From Asparagopsis taxiformis (Eukaryota; Rhodophyta; Florideophyceae; Bonnemaisoniales; Bonnemaisoniaceae), in NCBI GenBank assembly GCA_030407315.1, contig JALQPE010001846.1, forward strand, positions 1 to 64,000: 64,000 nt of DNA, given 5' to 3'. The notes beneath the pieces were generated by a model. That model saw only the letters and a program-made list of their open reading frames with translations, ran no database searches and was not told where the DNA came from. Made by a program: the position numbers and the translations under genes. Position 1 is the stretch's first letter. The number at the start of each line of letters is the position of its first letter. This document shows positions 1 through 9,318 of this stretch, piece by piece.

Positions 1-3000
1 AGCAAGCTCTGCCACCAACTTGTTCTGATACATCTCCAAATTCACCTCCTCCAACTTGTCGCACAACTCACGCCGCGGCAGAGAGAGGCGCCCACGACCA
101 CCACCATGCGGTCCTTCGCATCCACCCACGTTGTGGATGACTGCCACGGCGAAGGATCGAAGCCGGGCTTTGCGAAAGCTGGCGGCTCGTCCTGTGGCTC
201 CCTGTCGTCATCGTTAGAATCAGACTGCTGGGAGGGTTTTTCAACCTCCTCAACCAGCGGGAACTGCCTAGCGAAGTGACCGAACAACTCATGCGTCGCA
301 TTACCAGCCGTGGACGATGCCAACAGGCCTTCCATAACAATAACCCCCAAGTTTTCCAACAATGCCTTCTTCAACCGCAAAGTACCTGTCCACCACCGTA
401 TCCTCAGCACCCGGCGATGCAGCTGCCTGGAATGCTGCCGCCCTCATTTCCGCCCGAACCGTCTCCCCGTCGTACTTTCCATATAGTACTTCATCCGGCT
501 GCCAGACGCAATTGCGCTGGGGAGAACGGCGGCAACATTCTCATCGACGATGCTGTCGGGAATGGGATTCTCCTGGGCGTCGTCGAACTGGAGAACCGGC
601 TCCCGAGAGCGACCTCGGGAAGCCGACTTGGATTTCTTTGACGACGCTTTGATGAAGTCTCACCGAGCCTCTCTTTTTGGTAGAAGGCTCGGGCGCGACA
701 GAAGCGGCTTCCAAGTTACGCTTCCCGAGGATGGAGTTTTCACCCGCATCCTCGGGGGCGCTCTCCAGCTCGACGACCTCCACAGCACCACCCGCCGTTC
801 CACCACGACCGGAACGACTCGCTTGCAGGCGGGTACTCCTTCTGGGCATCACTTTCCTCCCAGAAGTTTCCACTCCGGCGGTGCAGAATCACTGACTTCA
901 ATGACATCTTCGTCAGGATCTGCACCGCCCTTCGCACTGCTGCCCTCGACCACATTCTCGGGAGTAGGGCCCTCCGTCGAAATCCTCGCAACCGTCTTCT
1001 GTCCAACCCCACCGGATGGTGAAGGGACGAAGCTGTCATCGCTGGAGCTTCCCGAACTGCTAGCAGATGCAGAACGGGAAGCTTCGACAGCGGGGCCGGA
1101 GCAGCAGGGTGCTGCTCGGCAGCCGGAGTCGCAGGCTCAGGCTGCGAAGCCGGTGAGACCTGCTCCTGCGCGGCTTGGACAGGACGGTTGGGGTGGTACC
1201 GTCCCGGCGTGGAAACTGGACCAGAGCGTTCGCTGCCATCCTGGGGACCACGCGCAGTCGGCTTGACCGGGGTCACCGCAGGGGAGGATGCAGACACGGC
1301 AGGGGGTAGTAGAGACAGGAACAGGGCAACCTCGGAATTGCTGGAAGATTCCAGTTGAGGTGGTGGGGGCAAAGGAATGGAGGATGAAGGGATGGGCAAG
1401 GAATTGGAAGAGGAAGGGATGGGGGCATCATCACACACATGTGGCTGGGAGCGCAGCATGTGGGATTCTGGGTACATCGCGTGAAAGCGTTTCCGCATTT
1501 GCATGTCGCGGTACCCAGTGACGCGCAGGAGCATTTTCCTGGCGTCCTTCCAAGACAGACTTCTTACGGGGAAAAATATTTTCGTAACTGTAACCATCGG
1601 GGGGCCTTCCTTGGGACGGAAGTCTGCCCAGCACCCTTCTTGGGGACCATCTGAGCAAGAACTTCGACAACGCGCGAGCGAATGTCGAAGCTCTTGCTCG
1701 GGTCACCCACGCTGGGAATTGACCCATCCAGCATCCTCAACACATCCGACAGTTCCAGTACTCGGCCACCTCCTTCACGTACCCGAAGATTTCCACAAAA
1801 CCAGCAATCCATTCCTGCCCAATGGTACCAACCGAGTACGGTTTTCAGCCCGGCCGACCGACGGCTACAAGTGTAGCGCGCCGTCATCTCCAGGATGAAA
1901 CACTTCTGCACATCCGGAGCACTCCTGAACGACCCATTGAACAAAAAGTTCACCGTACACCCAGCCAGATCCTCGGTCGAAGAGAAACTGCACGACTCCG
2001 GCCTGTTCGGGATGCTCGACCCGTACTTGAAAGCAGGGCTTTTCAATGGTCTTGAACCCTCGCGCGATCGAGACGTAGCGCATGAGCTGTCTCGGACGAA
2101 TCCAGCTCAGCGCTTTCCGTTCCTTTTATGTATTGAACGGTCGGCTCGATCTTCTTCTTTCCCAGGCGGTGGTATTGATGAACTCCATCACAGAGCACAC
2201 CTTGTCAGCAACTGTTACCTCGCTGACATTGTGGGTGTGGAAGTTCATCAGCCGTGAAAGCGGGAGTACTTCTTCGGAGCAGAAGAACTCCCGGCCAAGC
2301 CGAGTCGGTGGGAGGAGAAAAGTCGACTGGAATAGTTCCAAAGCGACGGTAGATGTCAGACTTGACAAACTCCTCCCACTCTGGACTGTCCTTCGCAGGA
2401 GCAGGTCCAGCCGACACTCGAGAATGGCCTTCAACGCGGTCACTCGGTGAGATCCATCGACATATTGCAGTCGTACTTTTGCATTGGAATCATCACCTCG
2501 CAGACGGACAACGGTGAAGCAATCACGGAAAATCCCTGAGTGAGAAACGTTTTCTTCTTCAACTCATCAACGCGATGCGGCCTGACCACCCTGGACACGA
2601 CTGCCGGAGGAGAAACATCCAGGGGGAAATGAAGACTGGAATGTTTCGGCAGCTCTCCGGACTTATGTCGTAGTCCACATCCACCGGGATGGGCACTGTG
2701 CCAGGGTAGGCCAGCCTGGTGCTGCGGAGAGGCTTGTTCGGTACGATGTCACGAGCGTTGTGATCATCGACCTTCTCCGCATCCTCTGCCAAGTCGCTGC
2801 CGGACGCGATGATCATGTCCGGAGCAGGCGAGCTGGGCAGAGGAGCACCAGATCCCTCGACGGCTGGCGCCGCTTCGGCAGATTGAGCCGGAAGCGGAGT
2901 TGCGGGAACGCCAGCGTCGATTGTCGGGACAACCGCGGGATCGGAAGCGGAAGGGGGGGAGGGGACGGGCTTAGGTGCTGGGCTGAGCTGGGTCAGCGCT

Positions 3001-3152
3001 GCAGCAGCTTCGCAAACGTCCATGGGGACAGGGGGGGCCAGAGAAGGAGAAGGAGAGGGAGAAGGAGAGGGAGAAGGAGTGGGAGAATCGTTGTCACGGC
3101 GGCTGGCAGAGCGCACCTGGCGGTCGAAAGCGTTGGGGGATTGTTGAGCCAT
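1..3152 (-). pseudogene. Decayed paralogue of the ParB/oxygenase gene
   Basis: This is a broken copy of the gene at 4723-7983, read right to left. An N-terminal block (start ATG at 3150-3152, peptide MAQQSPNAF) has a Pro/Ser-rich stretch and then a segment like the ParB-type region of the intact gene. The key motif VDGSHRVTALKAILE is still readable near 2400-2460 but in a different frame from the upstream block. Further blocks match the intact protein: NFHTHNVSEVTVADKVCSVM (about 2190-2250), ILEMTARYT (about 1890) and ATHELF near 280-300. The matches keep the same order but jump between frames, so several frameshifts are present. The oxygenase core would lie to the left of the window. An alternative is a gene with many small introns, but frame changes inside conserved blocks favour decay. 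Confidence 0.75.
3040..3082. repeat. Purine-rich microsatellite in the pseudogene
   Basis: A run of GGAGAA/GGAGAG units on the plus strand encodes the Ser-Pro repeat of the N-terminal block when read on the minus strand. The run is short and may have expanded after the gene decayed. Confidence 0.7.
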
Positions 3153-3385
3153 TGCTTTGGTGAGTGATTGACAAACGAAGAGTGAAAGATTGAGAAAGAG
3201 AGAAGAAGATCTGAACGACAAGCTGTTTTGCTGCGTAAGCTGAGTAAGATAGGCGAAACTTAGAGATCTGACATATTCCTATTAGTATACACCCTGGTAA
3301 TGATATTCAGCGGTTGACCAATCCGAACCTTCCACATCACTTTTCGTGTACGACAATTACAGCTCAGGCAGTTTACCAAGGATCC

Positions 3386-3649
3386 TTACAGCAAAGCCAT
3401 CGTTACGATGACTTTGCTGTAAGGAAACGTTTCATTACAGAGGCCAGGAATTTTTTTACCGGGTAAAGAAATCATGGCCACTGTAATGTTTTGTTTCCTG
3501 ACAGCAAAGTCATCGTTACGATGACTTTGCTGTAAGAAAACGTTTTCATTACAGCGGCCAGGAATTTTTTTACCGGGTAAAGAAATCATGGCCACTGTAA
3601 TGAAACCTTTCCTTACAGCAAAGTCATCGTAACGATGACTTTGCTGTAA
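3386..3649. repeat. Palindrome array A (three 37-bp palindromes)
   Basis: Three near-perfect 37-bp palindromes lie at 3386-3422, 3499-3535 and 3613-3649. Each has 17-bp arms beginning TTACAGCAAAGTCATCG around a 3-bp centre (TTA or TAA). Between them sit copies of a second palindrome centred on ACCGGGT within A/T runs, and short inverted CATTACAG/CTGTAATG flanks that extend the symmetry. The array starts about 230 bp upstream of the start of the decayed ParB/oxygenase paralogue. It contains no gene. Confidence 0.9.
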
Positions 3650-4246
3650 GCATCCCTGGTAAACTGCTCCATCTGTAAGCCGTTGGTCTCAACCCTCGCT
3701 CTCGTTTCTGTTGTCCTCCATCATCTCCACCTACCTTCCCCCTACACACCACCTCTCTAATGTCACTCTACCCACCCTTTGGTGCATGAAATATTTTCTT
3801 ACCACTGCCATAGTCTACACATACTGCTGCCTTCATACCTCTGCATGCCTACCCTTCAATCTTTCTTCCATCTTTCTCTACCGTGCTAGGCTTAGACCAT
3901 GCTCTGTGCACATCTGACTTACTTAATATCATTGTATAGCTAGAAACTAGAATAATAATTACATCACTAGAGTACACTGCAAATGTTAGTAACTATGGTT
4001 GGTGTGGTACACAACACCCTAACTCCTTCATGAGTAAACTTTGCGCACAGAACCGTTCAATACAGGTAGTGCAGCCAGCGCAAACCAGGCTTGCACGACG
4101 CAGAGTGCTCCCCAGAGCCGTCAACAGTCGTCCAAACCATCGTTGTACGATGTTCCCGGCTCCACACTTCCCTTCTCACCCTTCCCAGGGTGGGAGACGG
4201 ACGAAACTCCCAACCGCTTACAGCCGAAGCCGTTTACCCGGGATGC
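3650..4246. other. Intergenic, no gene seen
   Basis: This is A/T-rich, low-complexity sequence between palindrome arrays A and B. I see no coding support; the short plus-strand ORFs here look random. Confidence 0.6.
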
Positions 4247-4471
4247 TTACAGCAAAGTCATCGTTACGATGACTTTGCTGTAAGGAAAGGTTTGATTACA
4301 GTGGTGAGAAAATTTTACCGGGTAAAAAAATCAGCAAGAATTTTTTACCCGGTAAAAAATTGTGGCCGCTGTAATGATTTGATTTCTTACAGCAAAGTCA
4401 TCGTTACGATGACTTTGCTGTAAGAAATCAATCATTACAGCAAAGTCATCGTAACGATGCCTTTGCTGTCA
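4247..4471. repeat. Palindrome array B (three 37-bp palindromes)
   Basis: This is the same 37-bp palindrome family as array A, at 4247-4283, 4387-4423 and 4435-4471; the last copy has two arm mismatches. The spacer at about 4305-4365 holds two opposed copies of the A/T-flanked ACCCGGT palindrome. The array lies about 250 bp beyond the stop of the intact ParB/oxygenase gene, so it would sit in or near its 3' flank. Confidence 0.9.
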
Positions 4472-4722
4472 GCACCCCAGCGAAACTGCATCATCTGTAA
4501 GCCTTCCTCACCTCAATGTTGTAACCAAAGACGACTGCGATATTACCTTGTTCTATTCTAGTAGTGCCCACCATAGTTTCCTCCCCTTCTCATATTAAAT
4601 TGAGTATTGTATATCTCTCGACCCGTCTACATACGCAAACGTCATGTACTAGCCTAACTTTCATCGTTTACTTGAAGGCGGCCTTGATGCCTGCCATAGA
4701 ATGCTATTAAGAACTAATTTCA

Positions 4723-7700
4723 TCAGATATCTAAACGCTCCCAGTAGTTGACATTGAAGGGAGGCTGTAGCAACTTCTCCCTGGAAGTTCGCAGTGATAG
4801 ATGGGACCGGATAGGATGCTGGTACCTCACCGAAGAACGACCCTCCGCGAATCCCATTCCTCCGTGATACACGTCCGTTCGGCATACAAGCAGGGAATAC
4901 GGTGGGATGCGCACGTTCGTCACTGGCACGCGGTACTTTTCTTTCGCTGGATGACTTAGGCACACATGGCTGAACTTGGCGATACGAATGATGAACCCAT
5001 CCGCACCAGCAGCCATCATGAAATATGATGGCGAGTTGAGAGGACCAGTTCCAGTTCCCTCACGGACGGGAACATCGGTATGCATAAGTTGCTCCTGACT
5101 ACCTTCTGCGGTCAAAATCAGACGAAGACCCGTTTCTGGAAAGACCACCGCTTCTTCTCTTCCAAACCCGAGCTTCAGGTTCTCCGCACAAATCGCCTTA
5201 CCTAGCTCCAGAATCAGCTTGTTCCTGTACTGCCGCGCGCTTTCTTGCTCAAGGTCATCGCAGATGCTTTTCCGGTCCGTCTTGAATACACCAGTGCTGT
5301 CTTTCGGTCGAAGTGGTTTCCACGGGTTCTTCTGACTTGTACTTGAGCCACTTGTAGTACCTTGGAATGTGCTGGCCATCTGTGTGAATAACTCGTGCGT
5401 AGCTGCTCCCACTGTAGTAGAAGAGAAAATGTCTTGCAACACCACGTAACCAAGCTCGTCGATCATTCTTCTCTGGTAGCTGAAGTATTGTTGGCTTTCA
5501 CAAGAACCGAGGGGACATACCAAAGTAGAGTAGCCTGCAGCTGCTTCCATTATCTCCGTCCGGATTGTATCAATGTCTTCTTCTGTGATATAATACTTCA
5601 TTCTCGAGTTGGAAGGAACGCATAAAGGCAGCTTCTCAGGTATGTCCTCTGCGAATGTGCGGTCTGGAAGGGAGTTTTCTTGCTCGTCAGTGAAGAGTGG
5701 TGCTTCTTCTCCAGTCGTTCGTTCTCTTGCATTGACTCTACTCTTCTTTTCCCGGGGAGGCCCAATCTCAATGTTGTCATCCGGCGTATTGGGCTCAGAA
5801 AACTTCGCGCTAGTATCTTCCCTTCTTCGCTTCTTATCCAACCTGGACTCGTTTTCATCGCCGCTTCCACCAGAACTCCTGCTTCTTCCCGAATTCTCCT
5901 TGTCCACTTCGGCCGGGCTAGTGCTGTAAGTTTCTGGTGTCCTGATTCGAAGTTTCAATATCACAGAGCGGTTCTGCGCATCTCCAGCTTGTTGTCCAGG
6001 CGTGTCTATGTCCATGCGACCACTATTGTCCAAGTTGATATCCAGACTTTGCGTATCGCCGCTTTGTTTCCTTCCCTGAGGAAGATCTTCTCTGACAATC
6101 CTTCCCGGCGAATTATCCCTGGCACGACTTTCCCGCTCTGCCCTTGAAGCTGAAAGACGTTCCTGTTCTTTTTGGAGAACAGCAAGACGTTCTGCTTCCC
6201 TCTTCTCAGCTGCTGCAAGACGCGTGGCAGGACGTTCCTGTCCTCCCTCTTTTGCTGCGGCAGGACGGTCTTCTGCTTCTTTCGGGGTGCTCAGAGGTGC
6301 CTCTTCTATTGCTTTCGTCGCGACAGCAGGAATCACTTCTTCAGCCACCACATTTGGAGTAATTTCCTGTTCTTCCTCCACAACAGCAGAAACTTCCTGC
6401 TCTGCTTGGGCTTCGGCAGATACTCCTTCTTCTGCTTGAACAGGACCAGAAGTTTCCACAGTTTCCTTCTCTGTAGAATTATTTCCCTGTTCTGCGGCAG
6501 TAGGTGCTTCTTCGTCTTCTGCTTTGGCGCCATCAACAAGTGCTTTTTCTATTTCTCCGGGGGTCATGCGATTCCGTTCCCTCTCCTCCTCCGCTTTCGT
6601 CTCCTGCATTGCCTTTGTCCCGGTAGCATATTCCAGTTTGTCGTAAAAACTGTTTGTAAACATCCCGTTCTTGGTTCTCAGACTGCTACTGTCTACCACG
6701 TCGTCATGAAAGTCGACAAGGACGAATACAATGCGCTCTCCAATGCGATGATCATTATCCCCGACCTCCTTCGCGTTTTCTGCTGCCAAATCCGTTCGCA
6801 CGAATTCCTCCATCGTTGCAGAGTTCAACCACTTGCGGACGACCTCTGCCATATCATAGATGGCCAACAGAGCCAGTAGCCAAGTGCGCATCGTGAACGG
6901 ACTTCCGCTTCCGATATTTCTGACAAGTCCTCTCTTCCTCCTCATCCTTGTCCACGACGCTGTCATCTCGAGCACAAACCACTGGAACCACTCCTTATCG
7001 CGCGTCCCGCGTCCGTCCGTGCCATTGCGGAATATTGCGTTATTGACAAGATCGAGCACGCACCCGTACATATCGGCAGAGTCAATTCGAGAAAAGTCCG
7101 GATCTCTTCCCTCGGTTCTTGCATCCTCGATTTCTCTGTTCCTATCCAAAGCATTGTAAACGCTAGGGATAGAGCTCCAGTACACGAAAGCAACGCTGTC
7201 TGTGCGATTGAACCCCTTCGCAATGTTGATGTACTGCCTATACGAGTTCTCCGAACGGTTCCTGTCGGACGGCAGAATATAGCTCACTTCTTTCAGAATA
7301 GGAATAAGCCGGACAACAGGAAGATCCATCTGGTTGGAAAACCTGAGAAACTCTATGACCGCACACACATTGTCGGCAATGCTCACAGAAGCGACATCGT
7401 GAGTTTGTATATTGGCTTCGAGAGACAGTTTCAGAACCTCCAGCGCATCGAAAATTAGACGCCCGTTCGGCGCAATCAACTGTTGTACCCAAACCAATTC
7501 CAAGGAATCCCTGTTCTTTCCTGAGTACTTCTCCAGGCATAGTTGCAGAGCAGCTATGCGATGAGAGCCATCGATGCAGTAAAACTCGTCTCCTTCGTTA
7601 TCTTCCATTTTGCAGACTGTAATCATAGTTCCAGTGGTAGAGAAACCTCTATCCATGAAAATGCTGGCCAGTTCGTTTACACGACCCGGTCGCACCAAAC

Positions 7701-7983
7701 GGGAGGTCACTGTCGGAAATTTCACTTTGCGAGGATCAACTTGCACTTTAGAAGAGCTGTACTGAGCAATAGTGATGCTTTTCTCTTCAGCAGAAGGAGA
7801 ATTGCTCTTCTCCGCTGTAGTATTCATGATACTATTGTCTCCCATTGTAATCCCTGCAATCTCAGTTCGTTCAATCGGTTCTCTGTTCAAATGTTGTGTA
7901 GACGATGAAATCCACAATTGTGGTACCTCCGAGTGCGCTTCCCGTCTCTCAGCTTCCTCTCTTATACTGTCCGGACAAGACAT
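4723..7983 (-). CDS. ParB/Srx-like domain plus 2OG-Fe(II) oxygenase-like protein
   Basis: A 1086-residue intronless protein. Residues about 70-150 resemble the ParB/sulfiredoxin fold, with SRLVRPGRVNELA followed by the signature IDGSHRIAAL near residue 137. Residues 150-400 are a conserved region also present in the decayed copy at 1-3152. Residues about 440-640 are Glu/Ala-rich, low-complexity and probably partly coiled coil, followed by a charged Ser/Arg-rich linker. The C-terminal 300 residues look like a 2-oxoglutarate/Fe(II) dioxygenase: HTD (HxD) near residue 967, a distal His in DVYHGGMGF near 1037 and an Arg in SSVRYQ near 1053. The family's usual role is Fe(II)-dependent oxidation; whether the substrate here is nucleic acid, protein or a small molecule is unknown. 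I kept the first ATG (CAT at 7981-7983); MGDNSIMN about 46 codons in is an alternative start. Palindrome arrays flank it on both sides. Confidence 0.7.
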   Translation of the reverse strand: MSCPDSIREEAERREAHSEVPQLWISSSTQHLNREPIERTEIAGITMGDNSIMNTTAEKSNSPSAEEKSITIAQYSSSKVQVDPRKVKFPTVTSRLVRPGRVNELASIFMDRGFSTTGTMITVCKMEDNEGDEFYCIDGSHRIAALQLCLEKYSGKNRDSLELVWVQQLIAPNGRLIFDALEVLKLSLEANIQTHDVASVSIADNVCAVIEFLRFSNQMDLPVVRLIPILKEVSYILPSDRNRSENSYRQYINIAKGFNRTDSVAFVYWSSIPSVYNALDRNREIEDARTEGRDPDFSRIDSADMYGCVLDLVNNAIFRNGTDGRGTRDKEWFQWFVLEMTASWTRMRRKRGLVRNIGSGSPFTMRTWLLALLAIYDMAEVVRKWLNSATMEEFVRTDLAAENAKEVGDNDHRIGERIVFVLVDFHDDVVDSSSLRTKNGMFTNSFYDKLEYATGTKAMQETKAEEERERNRMTPGEIEKALVDGAKAEDEEAPTAAEQGNNSTEKETVETSGPVQAEEGVSAEAQAEQEVSAVVEEEQEITPNVVAEEVIPAVATKAIEEAPLSTPKEAEDRPAAAKEGGQERPATRLAAAEKREAERLAVLQKEQERLSASRAERESRARDNSPGRIVREDLPQGRKQSGDTQSLDINLDNSGRMDIDTPGQQAGDAQNRSVILKLRIRTPETYSTSPAEVDKENSGRSRSSGGSGDENESRLDKKRRREDTSAKFSEPNTPDDNIEIGPPREKKSRVNARERTTGEEAPLFTDEQENSLPDRTFAEDIPEKLPLCVPSNSRMKYYITEEDIDTIRTEIMEAAAGYSTLVCPLGSCESQQYFSYQRRMIDELGYVVLQDIFSSTTVGAATHELFTQMASTFQGTTSGSSTSQKNPWKPLRPKDSTGVFKTDRKSICDDLEQESARQYRNKLILELGKAICAENLKLGFGREEAVVFPETGLRLILTAEGSQEQLMHTDVPVREGTGTGPLNSPSYFMMAAGADGFIIRIAKFSHVCLSHPAKEKYRVPVTNVRIPPYSLLVCRTDVYHGGMGFAEGRSSVRYQHPIRSHLSLRTSREKLLQPPFNVNYWERLDI

Positions 7984-8683
7984 TCCCTACCTACGTTCAG
8001 TCCTGATGAACCTTACGCTGCACCCGCTCAGCACCTCTGACTCTACCTGATCCTGATACCTCCACAAAGCGTTTAGCCCTTTCCATCAATCTACACCTAA
8101 TAGTATGTACCTCTAGCGCATATAATGCAATCGAACCCGTTTACCTCACCACGTCAATTATCATTCATATTCCAACAACCTATTTCATCCACACTCTCCA
8201 CCTCGCTTCTTCTTCCGTACCATTGATTCCTATCAATCGATTCTACGTGAGTTTTATACATTTACTACGATCCACCTCTCCTACAAGTCTGAAAAATTCA
8301 TTTCTACACTAACTTTTGCTACTCACAAATGAACGGTTCCCGTGCAGGCCACTGCTTGAATTTCTTCCTATTGGCGTACTCGGCTGCAAAGGATTCATAG
8401 ACTATTTAAACGGTGATCATATAAATGGTTTTCAATGTGCTCCAATGGACAATACACCAAAGAACATCAATATGAATTCATTTCAACTACCTATTCACTA
8501 CTGCGATTCAGTTTTCTTGCATACCAAATCTCATTGCGTTCCTACCCTAGTCGATTCAAAATGCTTCCTCTTCGTCAGTTGATCAATATTCCTTATTCCT
8601 TACAACGAGCAGGTCCTCTGGACATCCTAAAGTTGGTTACTTAACCTTAACTATCGATGAATTTGCTGTAATGAAACGTTTTC
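7984..8683. other. Intergenic upstream of the ParB/oxygenase gene
   Basis: About 700 bp of A/T-rich sequence between the start of the minus-strand gene and palindrome array C. It should include that gene's promoter, but I cannot single out an element. No coding support. Confidence 0.5.
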
Positions 8684-9197
8684 TTACAGCAAAGTCATCG
8701 TTACGATGACTTTGCTGTAAGAAAAGAAAACATTACAGCAGCCATGATTTCTTTACCGGGTAAAAAAATTGTGGCCGCTGTAATGAAACGTTTTCTTACA
8801 GCAAAGTCATCGTTACGATGACTTTGCTGTAAGAAAAGAAAACATTACAGTAGCCATGATTTCTTTACCGGGTAAAAAATTGTGGCCGCTGTAATGAAAC
8901 GTTTTCTTACAGCAAAGTCATCGTAACGATGACTTTGCTGTAAGAAAGCAAATCATTACAGCGGCCACAATTTTTTTACCCGGTAAAATTTCTTGCTGAT
9001 TTTTTACCCGGTAAAAAATTCTTCGGCCACTGCAAGGAAACGGTTCCTTACAGCAAAGTCATCGTTACGATGACTTTGCTGTAAGAAAGCAAATCATTAC
9101 AGCTGCCACGATTTTTTTACCCGGTAAAACATTCTTGGCCACTGTAATGGAAACGTTTTCTTACAGCAAAGTCATCGTAACGATGACTTTGCTGTAA
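8684..9197. repeat. Palindrome array C (five 37-bp palindromes)
   Basis: Five copies of the 37-bp palindrome lie at 8684-8720, 8796-8832, 8907-8943, 9049-9085 and 9161-9197, spaced 111-142 bp apart. They alternate with A/T-flanked ACCCGGT or ACCGGGT palindromes. The larger unit is itself an inverted repeat: GGCCGCTGTAATG on one side, CATTACAGCGGCC on the other. It lies between the transposase gene (3' side) and the ParB/oxygenase gene (5' side), both on the minus strand. Confidence 0.92.
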
Positions 9198-9318
9198 GCA
9201 TACCTCCCTCCATCCTCTCAGATCCTCTCCCCACTACTTTGCACCAATCCACCACCGCCCTAGAGTGTACAATTCATATGTGATGCATCTGGTTATTCAT
9301 TTTATTCTTCCCTAAAAA

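Noticed and set aside
550..1266. 238-codon plus-strand ORF
   Set aside because: It is antisense to the decayed ParB/oxygenase paralogue and has no recognisable motif; most likely a shadow of the real gene.
6172..6879. 235-codon plus-strand Phe/Cys-rich ORF
   Set aside because: Antisense to the Glu-rich region of the intact ParB/oxygenase gene, where GAA codons give TTC on the opposite strand.
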